A stretch of DNA of 57,535 nucleotides from Helicobacter muridarum (GTDB lineage Bacteria > Campylobacterota > Campylobacteria > Campylobacterales > Helicobacteraceae). The notes under the pieces are model-generated. The model did no database searches. It was not told the DNA's origin and was given only the letters and a program-made list of their open reading frames with translations. Position numbers and translations under genes: made by a program. Position 1 is the stretch's first letter. Each line of letters starts with the position of its first letter. Below, piece by piece: positions 18,246-28,222 of this stretch. The stretch covers positions 1 through 57,535 of the forward strand of contig NZ_JRPD02000013.1 of assembly GCF_000765805.2 (NCBI RefSeq), written 5' to 3'.

Positions 18246-20615
18246 ATGATTAAGAAATTTTTAAAGATAAACTATGGTTCTTATCAAGATTTTTCTTGGG
18301 ATAATTCGGTGAAGGAATTTCAAAAAATAAATATTTTTTATGGGCGTAATTATTCGGGTAAAACGACTTTATCAAGGATTCTAAGAAGTTTTGAGGTTAA
18401 AAATTTACATGATGATTATAAGGACTCCACCTTTGAAATTGAAATTAATAAGAGTGAAAACCCTTTTTTAACTAAGGGTAATATCAAAGATAATGATCTA
18501 ATAATTAGGGTATATAACAAAGATTTTGTAAAAGATAATCTAGGATTCTTAATTGATGATAAAGTAGGAGATATTAAAGCTTTTGCTTCTGTTGTTATAG
18601 GTGAGGAAAACAATAAAATTCAAGCCAACATACAAAAATTACAAGACAAACTTGGAAGTGAGCAAGATGATAAAGAACATAATATTTTTGTTAGTGGTTT
18701 ATGTAAGGAGTTGGAGGATTTAAATAAGGAAAAAGATGATATCAAAGATAAAATTAAAGAAAAAAGTCAAGATAAAAAACTTAAGAATAAGGCAAAGCAA
18801 ATAAAGGCAGATTCGAACTTTGTAGCACAAGGGATTAATTATGATATTAGAAGTATTAAAGATGATATAGAAAAAATAGCAAATTCAAATTTCATTCTTG
18901 AATCTTGCAAAAAACAAGCTAAAGAAGCCTTAATTGGCGATGAGATAAAGAAACCTTTAGATTTTGAAATATCTTTTAATATCAATTTTTCAGAGTTTAT
19001 TAACAAAGGTAGAAAATTAATAGAAACCAAAATTACACCAAAACAAAATATAGAAAATCAACTTAGAAGTTGGCTTGATGAGGGTTTGAAGTTACACGAA
19101 CATGAAAAAGATACGCAACAATGCAAATTTTGTAATAATACTCTTACTCAAGAGAGAATCCAATGGCTTTTAGAAAATATTAGAGATGATAAGACAGATT
19201 CCATAAAATCTGAAATAAACACATATTTTAAAGAAATAAAAGACATGGAAGAAGATTTTAAAAAAGTCTTAGAAAAAGTGCAAAAAATTCAATCCCAAAA
19301 TTTTTATAAAAATTTACAAGAGGATTTTAATAAGTATAAAGATGGGTTAGAATTAGTAATAGGGCGTTGTAATCATAGCCTTTGCCAACTAAAACAAAAT
19401 TTAGAGGATAAGGCAAGAGATATTTATAATCCAAACATTAATTTTTGCGAGGCAACAGATTATTCCCAAGAGATTCAACAAATTTTAGATTCTATCAAGC
19501 ATTTGTGTAACCAAAACAACGAACGAACAAAAACTTTAGAACATGACAAACAAAAGGCTAGAGAAGCACTAAGATTAGATGAAATAGAAAAATTTATACA
19601 AAGTATAGACTATTTTAAAATGCAAGAGGAAATTAATGAGCTAAAAAACGCTTTAGAACATAAAAACGAAGAGATAGAAGTTAAAAAACAAGAGATAGCA
19701 ACAATAAGAAATAAAATTCAAGAACTACAAAATTCTTTGAACGATGAAAGGGCTGGGGCAAACAAAGCAAATGAATATCTTAAATCTTTTTTTGGAAATA
19801 ATCAGCTTGAATTCAAAATTATTCCAGATAAAAAGGGCGAATTTAAAATTTATAGAAACAAGCAGGAGGCTAAAAACTTAAGTGAGGGGGAATGTAGTCT
19901 TTTGGCTTTTTGCTATTTTGTGGCTAAATTACAAGATAAAGATACCCAAGATAAACAACCTATCATTTGGATAGATGACCCTATTAGCAGTTTGGATAGT
20001 AACCATATCTTTTTTATTTTTTCTTTGATTGAAAATCAAATCGCAAAACCAAAAAATTATACCCAGCTTTTTATCTCTACGCACAATTTGGACTTTTTAA
20101 AGTATTTAAAACAATTAAGGGGTTTTTCAAATAGAGAAATAAATAAAGCACCAATGTTTTTAATAGAGAAGCAACAATCAAGCGTAATCAAAGAATTACC
20201 ACTTCATATAAAAAAATATGTTACAGAATTCAACTATCTTTTTGAAAAAATTTTAGAATGTGCCGAATTTAAGGCAGTTAGTGATATTACATTGGATACC
20301 TATTACAATGTTGCTAATAATATTAGAAAGTTTTTAGATTATTATTTATTTTTTAAATATCCAAGCAATGAAAATTTGATGAAAAAGTATGAATATTTTT
20401 TTAAGGATTCCCAAAAAGCTAGTTTTACAAATAGAATCATTAATGAATTTTCCCATTTAGAAGAAACCACCATTAGAGCTACAATACCCATAGATTTGCC
20501 AGAGATACAAAAGGTTGCTAAAATGGTTATTGAATGTTTAAAAAATGATAAAGAACAATTTAAAGCATTTTTAGAAAGTATAGGTAAAGGTGAGGATATA
20601 AATAATGACAAATAA
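18246..20615 (+). CDS. rloC: RloC/PrrC-like anticodon-nuclease ATPase (AAA_13)
   Basis: A 789-residue SMC/Rad50-like ATPase. Walker A GRNYSGKT is at residues 33-40; long coiled coils flank a zinc-hook CKFC at 293-296. The ABC signature LSEGE is at 545-549, Walker B IIWIDD at about 573-578, and an ISTHN switch follows. The C-terminal domain ends with Arg730-x6-His737 (RIINEFSH), resembling the HEPN/anticodon-nuclease active site. RloC proteins cut tRNA when DNA damage or restriction failure is sensed, killing phage-infected cells. They were named from Campylobacter as 'restriction-linked ORFs' in hsd loci, and here hsdM-hsdS lies 1 kb upstream. The start has a strong AGGAGG site. The nuclease role is inferred from architecture. 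Confidence 0.78.
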   Translation: MIKKFLKINYGSYQDFSWDNSVKEFQKINIFYGRNYSGKTTLSRILRSFEVKNLHDDYKDSTFEIEINKSENPFLTKGNIKDNDLIIRVYNKDFVKDNLGFLIDDKVGDIKAFASVVIGEENNKIQANIQKLQDKLGSEQDDKEHNIFVSGLCKELEDLNKEKDDIKDKIKEKSQDKKLKNKAKQIKADSNFVAQGINYDIRSIKDDIEKIANSNFILESCKKQAKEALIGDEIKKPLDFEISFNINFSEFINKGRKLIETKITPKQNIENQLRSWLDEGLKLHEHEKDTQQCKFCNNTLTQERIQWLLENIRDDKTDSIKSEINTYFKEIKDMEEDFKKVLEKVQKIQSQNFYKNLQEDFNKYKDGLELVIGRCNHSLCQLKQNLEDKARDIYNPNINFCEATDYSQEIQQILDSIKHLCNQNNERTKTLEHDKQKAREALRLDEIEKFIQSIDYFKMQEEINELKNALEHKNEEIEVKKQEIATIRNKIQELQNSLNDERAGANKANEYLKSFFGNNQLEFKIIPDKKGEFKIYRNKQEAKNLSEGECSLLAFCYFVAKLQDKDTQDKQPIIWIDDPISSLDSNHIFFIFSLIENQIAKPKNYTQLFISTHNLDFLKYLKQLRGFSNREINKAPMFLIEKQQSSVIKELPLHIKKYVTEFNYLFEKILECAEFKAVSDITLDTYYNVANNIRKFLDYYLFFKYPSNENLMKKYEYFFKDSQKASFTNRIINEFSHLEETTIRATIPIDLPEIQKVAKMVIECLKNDKEQFKAFLESIGKGEDINNDK

Positions 20616-21088
20616 ATTCTTAAATCTCTAGTAAGCTTGGGAAGTTAAACGCTTGGGAAACATTACAATTTTTTAAATGTATGAATAAAATAGCATTCAA
20701 TAAAATGAAAGATTTAAAAATGGTAGATACCCAATCATTGATTAAACAAAAGACTTATAGCAGATATTCTAATGATAAAATCTGCTACTATATTGAAAAA
20801 TCTGTTATTGGTTTTGGAAGGCATATAAGATGTTTTTAAGTTTGTAGATTGATTTATGCTAGAGCTAATGGCGTTAAAATTCTAAGCCCTATGAATAAAT
20901 TTAATGAAAAATTATTTTATATTTTACTTGCTGTTACCATTTGCAGATGAGGGATATTCAAGGGATTTGCTAGGATTTGGGCAGAATCTATAGAGTATTT
21001 TAAGGATTCTTTAGCAGATTGTGGGAATTTAAGCTTGTAGAGGAATAGCTTGGTGGGGTAAATAAATATCAAAAATTAAGGATAATAT
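20616..21088 (+). pseudogene. hsdS scraps and other decayed DNA
   Basis: Just after the RloC-like gene (about 20637-20680) the DNA reads AWEVKRLGNITIF, the usual opening of an HsdS recognition domain, then stops. Around 20880-20960 another open stretch (NKFNEKLFYILLAVTICR) looks like the C-terminal part of such a domain. A 53-codon frame at 20684-20839 between them is unrecognised. I read the interval as a degraded hsdS gene. Confidence 0.45.
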
Positions 21089-21392
21089 AATGAAAATGAA
21101 TAGGTTGGCAAATTTACATAAAAGTATGAAAGCACAAGGATTACTATACGATTTTTGATTATACTCATAATAAGATTGAGCTTTCTATCCTATTCGATAT
21201 AGGAACAAATCTTTTTAAACTATTGCTTACAAAAAAATATTCATCTCTAACTTTATTGTTAGAGATTCATCAAGGTTTTATTTTAAATACATCTTTATAT
21301 TCCTATTAGATATGCTGTCCTTAATAAGAATATAAAGTTTAAAAATCTTTGTATTGAACTAGCTAATAGACAAGATACAACCAATACTTAGC
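21089..21392 (+). pseudogene. Broken gene, possibly DUF6037 family
   Basis: An AAGGATA-type site precedes ATGs at 21090-21100. The frame reads MNRLANLHKSMKAQGLLYDF, stops, then reopens one frame over (DYTHNKIELSILFDIGTNLF onwards) and again after 21310 (PIRYAVLNKNIKF). From memory this pattern resembles DUF6037 proteins, which occur in defence islands. The gene is clearly broken by several indels and the family call is tentative. Confidence 0.35.
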
Positions 21393-21668
21393 AAGTCCTT
21401 GTCAAAGTCTCTCCAAAGAGTTTTTAAGTTCTAGTAGAAACATTTTAATTCAAAAGAGGAACTTTCCATGAATATACAAAGATCAACCAATCAATAAAAT
21501 AGTATTATTTGGTCAAGGATGGGCAATATAGAAGATATTTTAAGATAATTTATGGTAACTAAAAATAAGTTAGAGGGTAAAATCTTAAGATTTTACAAAG
21601 ATTTGAGTGGGTTTATAAAATAAAACTATTTTTAAGGATCTTTGACTTCTTTTAGGGTAAGGAGAAAA

Positions 21669-22607
21669 ATGAACGATTATACTTTTACAAAATATAAAGA
21701 CAAGGATAAGGTAGATTTTGAGGTTTTGATTGATGAGTGGCTTATAAATACTTCAGCAAATCACGCTATGCTATCTCTTGTTAATGATTTTGAGAGTAAT
21801 CAATGGAGGAGCAAGAAATTTAGGAATTTTATTATAAATAATCTAAAAGAAGTTGCCTTAAATAAAAAAGAGAGAGATGCGTTGAGTGGAAATGAAGGCG
21901 ATATATTAGAAAGAGCTATTTCTAAAATGCACATTGATAACTTAGGAGGTGAAATTGGAGAAGTTTTTTTATATGGTATTATGAAAAACTATTACAATGC
22001 TTTACCAGTTGTTCCAAAAATATTCTACAAACAAAACCCTAATGATAACGCAAAAGGTGCAGATAGTGTTCATATAACCTTAGAAGAAAATGCTTATCAT
22101 ATATGGCTTGGAGAATCAAAGATCTATAGCGATATAACTCGCGCCATTAGTGAGGTAGTGGAGTCTGTATATGAACTTTTGGCAACCGATAAATTAAAAA
22201 AGGAGAAGTCTTTAATAACAAATTTAAATGATATTGATGGTTATTTAAGTGATTCTAATAATTTACATAAAACTTCAATAACAGAGTTAAAAAATATACT
22301 CAATGACAGAACTTCACTAGATGAGATGAAAAAAATCTTGCATATACCTATTTCTATTATTTATGAGTGTGATATTACAAAACAACATTTACAAAATTAT
22401 CCAGTTTGTCTTGATAATAATTATAAAAATTTAATTATTGAACTCCATAGGAATCAATGCAGTAAATTATCGCAAAAGATTATTAGCAAACTTAATGATA
22501 TACCTTTGATTGAATATATTAAATTTCATATTATGGTTTTTCCAATTCCCAATAAAAAAGAATTAGTAGCGCAAATCAATAAAATTTTTGAGGCACATAG
22601 ACAATGA
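21669..22607 (+). CDS. hamA: Hachiman defence nuclease HamA (DUF1837)
   Basis: A 312-residue protein from the ATG at 21669, chosen because AAGGAG lies five bases upstream. It shows the DUF1837 pattern: GEIGE at residues 94-98, GAD with Asp132, and WLGESK with Glu149 and Lys151, a PD-(D/E)xK-like active site. In the Hachiman antiphage system HamA is the DNA-degrading effector held inactive by the helicase HamB. hamB overlaps its stop by four bases (ATGA), so they are translationally coupled. Base composition is more AT-rich than its neighbours. Both genes look intact. Confidence 0.85.
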   Translation: MNDYTFTKYKDKDKVDFEVLIDEWLINTSANHAMLSLVNDFESNQWRSKKFRNFIINNLKEVALNKKERDALSGNEGDILERAISKMHIDNLGGEIGEVFLYGIMKNYYNALPVVPKIFYKQNPNDNAKGADSVHITLEENAYHIWLGESKIYSDITRAISEVVESVYELLATDKLKKEKSLITNLNDIDGYLSDSNNLHKTSITELKNILNDRTSLDEMKKILHIPISIIYECDITKQHLQNYPVCLDNNYKNLIIELHRNQCSKLSQKIISKLNDIPLIEYIKFHIMVFPIPNKKELVAQINKIFEAHRQ

Positions 22608-24676
22608 TGACTAACGAACAAATTTTTGATGAATGCAAAAGAATCTACACACTTGAGGACAAAGAAAAAGCCAATGAGCTTTTTAGATTGCTTGATAAAA
22701 TTGGTGATAAACAAGCTTATCCCCATGTATTAAACCACTTAATTAGAGAGGTTGGAATATATCCTTATATCAATCAAGATACAGCCATATTTTCAGATAG
22801 GCTCGTGTGCGAATGTTTTAAAGCAGATGTAGGAGAGAATGAACCAAAGATACTACATAGAGAGCAATCAAGGATTTTAAAACGATTATTGGAGGGAGAA
22901 AATCTAATTCTTTCAGCTCCTACAAGTTTTGGAAAAAGCTTTATTATTGATGCACTCATCGCCATTAAAAAACCAAGCAATATTTTAATTATCGTTCCAA
23001 CTATTTCGCTTATGGACGAAGCAAGAAGAAGATTAACGCTAAAATTTGGCGGTGAGTATCATATTATTACAACTAGCGGTTCTCAACTAAAAGATAAAAA
23101 TATATTTATTTTCCCGCAGGAAAGGGCTTTAGAATATTTTGAGAATCTTAGAGAAAAAAGCTTAGATTTATTTATAGTAGATGAGTTTTATAAAATGTCT
23201 AATAAAGACAGAAGAACGCATATACTTCACAATATTGTTAATAAGTTTAAAAATATTGCCAAACAAAAATATTATATATGCCCTAATGCAGACGACATAG
23301 AAGATAAGTCTAAAAATAAAATTTTTCTAGCAGGTTTAAAGAAAGAAATTTTGACAATCACAACAGTGGCTCTCAATAAATTTGACTTAAGCAAAGAGAC
23401 AGGGAGCAAGGAATTAAAAATTCAAAATCTTTTAAAAAATGAAATTGGCAAAAGTTTGATTTATGTTAGCACAAAACCTAATTCTAAAAAATTATGTAAA
23501 ATTTTATTAAAATTTATTAAAGCAGGCAATGAGGAACTTAATTCGTTTTCTCAATGGCTGCAAAAATACTATGCCAGAGAATGGGATTTTGCAACAAATA
23601 TAAAAAATGGTATAGGGCAACATAATTCCGCAATTCATAGATATATACAACAATTACAAGTTAAATTATTTTCTGAAAACCCTAGTATGAATATTATGGT
23701 AAGCACTACTTCTTTAATTGAAGGGGTAAATACTGCAGCAAGAAATATTATTATATGGAATAATCAAGTTGCTAATGATTCTTTGAATAGCTTTACTTAT
23801 AAAAATATAATTGGTAGAGGCGGAAGAATGTTTAAGTATTTTGTAGGAAATATTTATTTGTTGGATAATGAAAATAAAATAGAAGAAAAAGAAGTTGAAA
23901 AAATTGATATTAATCCTGATGAAGAGTTTTTATATAGAAATGATTTAGAAAATCCTGATTTAGAAAGTAAAAAATTAATTGAACAGAAGCTATTCAGTCT
24001 CATAAAAGATAAACAAAAATTTCAAAAATTAATAAGCTATATAAAAAATTACAAAATAATAATGAATATTGAAAATGTCCTGCAAATCATAGAAAGTGTC
24101 AATGAAATTATGAAGAGCATTAAACATCTTAACAATGATAATCCAGATTCTTGGGGATTGTTAGAGGTAAAATCTGTTGGAAATATTTTTTCTAACAATG
24201 ATAAGAAGCTAGATAGAGCATATAAAAATATTAAAGTATTTGCAAAATATAATTGGAATGGCACTTCTACATTATTGAATAATAGCACTATTAACATAGA
24301 TGATTATTTTAATATTGAAAAAATCATTGTTTTTGATATCGCTAGTTTTTTTAATGATATTAATGAAATACAGCAAATTCTCTATCCTGATAAGCACATT
24401 AATATTTCTCCCTTTGTAAGCAAACTTTCTAACGCATTTCTTCCCTCTGTTGTCTATACCTTAGAAGAATTCGGTTTGCCAAGAATGTTATCAAAGAAAC
24501 TGCACAAATATAACTTTATTAACTTTGAAAATAATGATTTAAAAATTGATGAAGCTTTAGAAAAATTTAAAGAATCTAATGTTGAAGAAATAATAAACTT
24601 ATTTAAAAAATATAAAGATTTCGATGGTTTTGATGAGTATATATTAAAATATTTTTATAATGGATTAGGAAAATGA
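22604..24676 (+). CDS. hamB: Hachiman defence helicase HamB
   Basis: A 690-residue superfamily-2 helicase: Walker A APTSFGKS (residues 105-112), a DEFY box in place of DEAH (193-196), a TTSLIEGVNTAA segment, and motif VI GRGGR (404-408). HamB is thought to survey DNA ends or damage caused by phage and release the HamA nuclease. It starts inside the hamA stop codon and has no strong site of its own, as expected for translational coupling. Length is close to known HamB proteins. The pair is flanked by hsdS scraps on both sides. Confidence 0.83.
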   Translation: MMTNEQIFDECKRIYTLEDKEKANELFRLLDKIGDKQAYPHVLNHLIREVGIYPYINQDTAIFSDRLVCECFKADVGENEPKILHREQSRILKRLLEGENLILSAPTSFGKSFIIDALIAIKKPSNILIIVPTISLMDEARRRLTLKFGGEYHIITTSGSQLKDKNIFIFPQERALEYFENLREKSLDLFIVDEFYKMSNKDRRTHILHNIVNKFKNIAKQKYYICPNADDIEDKSKNKIFLAGLKKEILTITTVALNKFDLSKETGSKELKIQNLLKNEIGKSLIYVSTKPNSKKLCKILLKFIKAGNEELNSFSQWLQKYYAREWDFATNIKNGIGQHNSAIHRYIQQLQVKLFSENPSMNIMVSTTSLIEGVNTAARNIIIWNNQVANDSLNSFTYKNIIGRGGRMFKYFVGNIYLLDNENKIEEKEVEKIDINPDEEFLYRNDLENPDLESKKLIEQKLFSLIKDKQKFQKLISYIKNYKIIMNIENVLQIIESVNEIMKSIKHLNNDNPDSWGLLEVKSVGNIFSNNDKKLDRAYKNIKVFAKYNWNGTSTLLNNSTINIDDYFNIEKIIVFDIASFFNDINEIQQILYPDKHINISPFVSKLSNAFLPSVVYTLEEFGLPRMLSKKLHKYNFINFENNDLKIDEALEKFKESNVEEIINLFKKYKDFDGFDEYILKYFYNGLGK

Positions 24677-24687
24677 TGAATAATATT

Positions 24688-24760
24688 CCGCAAAGGTTGG
24701 GAAACTAAAATACTTAAGTTCAATAGTCGAAGTCATTTCAAGAGGCAATCTTTGCAAATG
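24688..24760 (+). pseudogene. hsdS N-terminal scrap
   Basis: Right after hamB the DNA reads KGWETKIL and, one frame over, SSIVEVISRGN, the typical start of a type I specificity domain, with one frameshift. A similar scrap lies before hamA (20637). The rest of 24760-24930 shows nothing. Confidence 0.5.
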
Positions 24761-24968
24761 CTAGAATGTGCTAAATCTAACAATTCATAGAGATTTAAGT
24801 TAAGGAAATATTAAAGAGCAAAAGAAAATAATTACCAAAGAAGTTAGATTCATAAGATATAGAATCCTCTACAAAAACGCATTTGCAAAAATATCTTCTA
24901 TTCAGCCAAGATTAATGCAATGAGTTGCTATAATGAATATAAAGTTATTCCGTTATAAAAGGATTATG

Positions 24969-26915
24969 ATGAAAAGCTTTGCCATACTTTTATGTGCCAT
25001 TACCTTTTTCTCCCTTTGTATTTGTGCGCCCTTCTCTACTCCACTTAAGATTGAAAATATTAATCTCACAAAGACTACACAAGTCCCCCAAAAACTTGCC
25101 AATAAGCCAAAAGATAGACCCATTGCTTTTGTAAGTAAGCCCAATGCGCTGACACAATGCCTCACACCTGTCTTTACACAATATGAAAGCTATGTGGGTG
25201 TAAGCCATTGTGAAGAAGCACAAGATGCTCGTTATGATGTCTTTAGCCGCATATCGTGGAAACTTCTCGATGGTTGGGTATGCTTGAGTGCAAAAAATGA
25301 AGAATATGTGCAAGGTGAAAGACTCATCTTAAGACCTTGTGTTATAAATGACAAAACACAAAGTTTCATCATTAAAGACAATATGCTCTATACCCCTAAT
25401 TTGAACTTTGTGCTTCAAATTAGCAATGGTTTTCTCACTTTGCAAAAAAACCAATCTAAGCACACACAGTCTAATCTCACTCTCTATAATATGCAAGAAT
25501 GGCTTGGGACTATAGCCACCCCTTCTCCTCTAATGCAAAAGGGCTTTATTGCGTGGAAATTTATCACTCCTCAAAGCTTTGATTTGTATTATTTGCGCAA
25601 TAATGAATCAATTAGAAATGAGCCTCAAGAACTTTATTTCAACCTTGAAAATGGCATTATCGCACAATATAATCCAATAAATGCAAAGATGTTTTGTCTC
25701 ACCTCAAAACAGAATACAAAGCAAGATTGGAATTGGACTAGTTGGGAGGAATGTTTGCCACAAAATTTACAAGAGATTAAAACAAAGTCATCTAAGCTAA
25801 ACGCGCAAAATTGGAATCTTTTTATATTTGCAGATAATGATAGCGCGATGCTAAAAGATTATTTGGGTAATTTTTTGCGTGTTACTAAATATGGCTTAAA
25901 TTGGGGTGTTCCCTACACTGCTAAGGCAAACTTTATGGCTAAAGATATAAGTGAGGGACAAACTTCCTATTTTCAATTTAACCATGATATGCAGGATTGG
26001 GAGAGGTTTAAAAATGCAAATCTTTCAGATTCTCTACCTTTTTGCCCCGCAAATGGCTCCAATCCAAAGAATATAAAAGCTACCATGCAATTACCACCTA
26101 GCTTTGTTTTAACTCAAGAGTGGAAAAAGCGACTATGGCAGATTGCCACAACAACTGACGGCATTGCAGATAGAGCTGGAGATTGTGGCGTGTGTTTATT
26201 GCATAGCTACCAAATGATTGCTGAAATGAACGAATACACAGCAACCCCACTAGAATCTGGCGGATATTTCTTTGATACGGCTTTTGGACGCAATCCTTTC
26301 ATTTCTTTTCGTTCGCGCTATCCAATGCTTGCGGCTTCGCTTGAGCAATACCGCGCTTCTAATGCCCCGCCGGGTTTATCTCGCTCTGCAATGTTTGAAT
26401 ACGCAGCGCAAATGTATAGATCGGTTGCCCTAAGCCTTTTTCCAGGGCATTTCTGGCATTCTTCAGAATTTGCCACAAATGATGTTAGTATCAGAAGTGC
26501 GCTAAGAGATTTGTTTCAGCAACCTGCTGGGACTTTATGGATAGTGCAGATGTATTATATGGCTCATGATGGGAGCTATAACGCGCACGGAATGCCTGTT
26601 CTAAGGACAAGCGATGGAGTCCAATTTATCCAAACCAACTTAATCAATATGAGCTATGAAAGCTATGAGCGGGTATTATCAAACTCTCTTGCTCATAATC
26701 TAAGAGAAGCATACAATATTGTTACGCGCTATGGCACAATAAACTTACGTATGTTTTATTCTTTGCGTTTGCGCGAGATTTATCCTAATCCAGTGAGCGC
26801 ATTTGTATCGAGCAACAATTGCAGTGGCGAAGGAGAGGATAGGAGAGGCAGCCGCAATATGCCCATTAGCAGCCTTGTCAATCAATGCGCAAGTGGGAGA
26901 TGCGTATTGCAATAA
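24969..26915 (+). CDS. Secreted DUF1561 / virulence-modifying (VM) family protein
   Basis: About 648 residues. The start at 24969 (or the adjacent ATG 24966) is chosen for the AAAAGGA site. A signal peptide is clear (MKSFAILLCAITFFSLCICA). The N-terminal half has ricin-B-lectin-like traits: DGWVCLS at 101-107, an L-x-PC at about 121-124, and repeated 'Q-x-F-x-I' and 'DYLGNFL' segments. The C-terminal half carries the DUF1561 block: DCGVCLLHSYQMIAEM (Cys406, Cys409), SGGYFFDT, PFISFRSRYP and NAHGMPV (His540). In Leptospira this family is described as secreted lectin-toxins; it is also known in some Helicobacter. The order Cys406, His540, Asn557 would suit a papain-like enzyme, which is my inference. 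The frame is intact. Confidence 0.75.
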   Translation: MKSFAILLCAITFFSLCICAPFSTPLKIENINLTKTTQVPQKLANKPKDRPIAFVSKPNALTQCLTPVFTQYESYVGVSHCEEAQDARYDVFSRISWKLLDGWVCLSAKNEEYVQGERLILRPCVINDKTQSFIIKDNMLYTPNLNFVLQISNGFLTLQKNQSKHTQSNLTLYNMQEWLGTIATPSPLMQKGFIAWKFITPQSFDLYYLRNNESIRNEPQELYFNLENGIIAQYNPINAKMFCLTSKQNTKQDWNWTSWEECLPQNLQEIKTKSSKLNAQNWNLFIFADNDSAMLKDYLGNFLRVTKYGLNWGVPYTAKANFMAKDISEGQTSYFQFNHDMQDWERFKNANLSDSLPFCPANGSNPKNIKATMQLPPSFVLTQEWKKRLWQIATTTDGIADRAGDCGVCLLHSYQMIAEMNEYTATPLESGGYFFDTAFGRNPFISFRSRYPMLAASLEQYRASNAPPGLSRSAMFEYAAQMYRSVALSLFPGHFWHSSEFATNDVSIRSALRDLFQQPAGTLWIVQMYYMAHDGSYNAHGMPVLRTSDGVQFIQTNLINMSYESYERVLSNSLAHNLREAYNIVTRYGTINLRMFYSLRLREIYPNPVSAFVSSNNCSGEGEDRRGSRNMPISSLVNQCASGRCVLQ

Positions 26916-26964
26916 CTTTTTGATAAATATGACGTTAAGACATACAAAATAGAAATGGAGATCT

Positions 26965-27559
26965 ATGGGAACTGAAACTTTTATTTCTCTTAGTTTTTAT
27001 ATGATTATAACTGCCTCTACGCCGGGACCAAACAATATTCTTGCCCTTAATAGCGTAGTAAATTATAGTTATGCGCAGAGCAAAAGGCTTATTCTAGGTA
27101 TTTATGCAAGATTTGCCTCTATAATGATTCTATGTGGATTTGGTGCACATTTTCTCATCGAGTTTTTGCCAAATACGTTAGGAATCTTGAAAATTCTAGG
27201 TGCAGGATATTATATTTTACCTCTCCTATAAAGTCGCAAAATCAAAACCATAAGGGTTAGAGAGTGAGAATAACAATCTAGGATTTTTTAATACCTTTTT
27301 ATTACAATTTGTCAATGTAAAAATTATTCTTTACACAATTACTATACATATTTCTTTTGTGCAGCCTTATTATCAAAGCCTTTTTTACACGAGCGCTTTT
27401 ATCACTTATTCTATCATCATAGGCTATTTGGGGATATTTTTGTGTATAGTAGTATGGATCGCGCTTAAAGGCTTTTTGATGAAGCATTACAAAATCGCAA
27501 ACCTCACAATGGCAATCTTACTTGCATTAAGCGCAGTTCAGATTCTTATAGGGCAATAA
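26965..27559 (+). pseudogene. LysE-family exporter, broken
   Basis: 26965-27231 encodes the N-terminal half of a LysE/RhtB exporter with the STPGPNN motif and helices 1-3, then stops. Read in other frames, the following bases give a plausible middle (FFNTFLLQFVNVKIILYTIT), and 27359-27559 gives the last two helices, ending ILIGQ. At least one stop and two shifts separate the parts, so it is probably not functional. It sits directly before the second mdaB copy. Confidence 0.75.
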
Positions 27560-27598
27560 AAACATCATGGAATCTAACTTTTATTTTAAGGGGCAAAA

Positions 27599-28170
27599 AT
27601 GGAAACCACCGCTTTTAAATGGTGGTAAGGCTTTTGGAAGTTCGGGTGGGAGGCTTAGTGAAACCTTACATAATACCGCAAAGCAGACTTTGGAATTATT
27701 AGGCTTTGAAGTTTTGCAAACCCATATTGATAAGGGTTATAATACACAACAAGAAGTGCAAAAGTGGCTAAGAAGCAAGGCGATTATTTATCAAATGCCA
27801 GGATGGTGGATGGGAGAGCCTTGGATTGTGAAAAAATACATCGATGAAGTCTTCACTGCGGGGGTGGGGAAGTTTTTTACAGGCGATGGACGCCATAGGG
27901 ATAATCCAGCACTAGGCTATGGCACAGGCGGATTTTTAAAAAATAAGAACTATATTTGGCTTACTTGGAATGCCCCTTTAGAGGCTTTCACAGAGCCTAA
28001 TGAGTTTTTGAGGGTGTGGGCGTAGATGCTGTGTATTGGCATTTACACAAAGCACATCAATTTATGGGAATGCACGCATTGCCAACATCTGCAATGATGT
28101 AATCAAAAATCTGCAAGTAGAGCGATATATTAAAGACTATGAAGCACATTTAAAGCAAGTATTTGGATAA
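27599..28170 (+). pseudogene. Second mdaB copy, frameshifted
   Basis: The ATG at 27599 has an AAGGGG site, but one base must be gained or lost in the first codons to enter the MdaB frame. From 27612 the first 270 bases are identical to positions 1-270 of the window. Divergence then rises, with a missing T near 28008-28012 and about four missing bases near 28090, after which the mdaB C-terminus can still be read to a TAA at 28168-28170. It is inactive as assembled. The sharp change from perfect to diverged similarity suggests gene conversion or recent recombination with the left copy. Confidence 0.85.
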
Positions 28171-28222
28171 TTGATTCTGCACGGCTTTTATATGCGCTTT
28201 TAAACACAACCCCCCCCTTAAA

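Noticed and set aside
28210-28217. Run of 8 C as a phase-variation tract
   Set aside because: It lies upstream of the -10 and outside any coding frame, and is short; at most it could affect promoter spacing.
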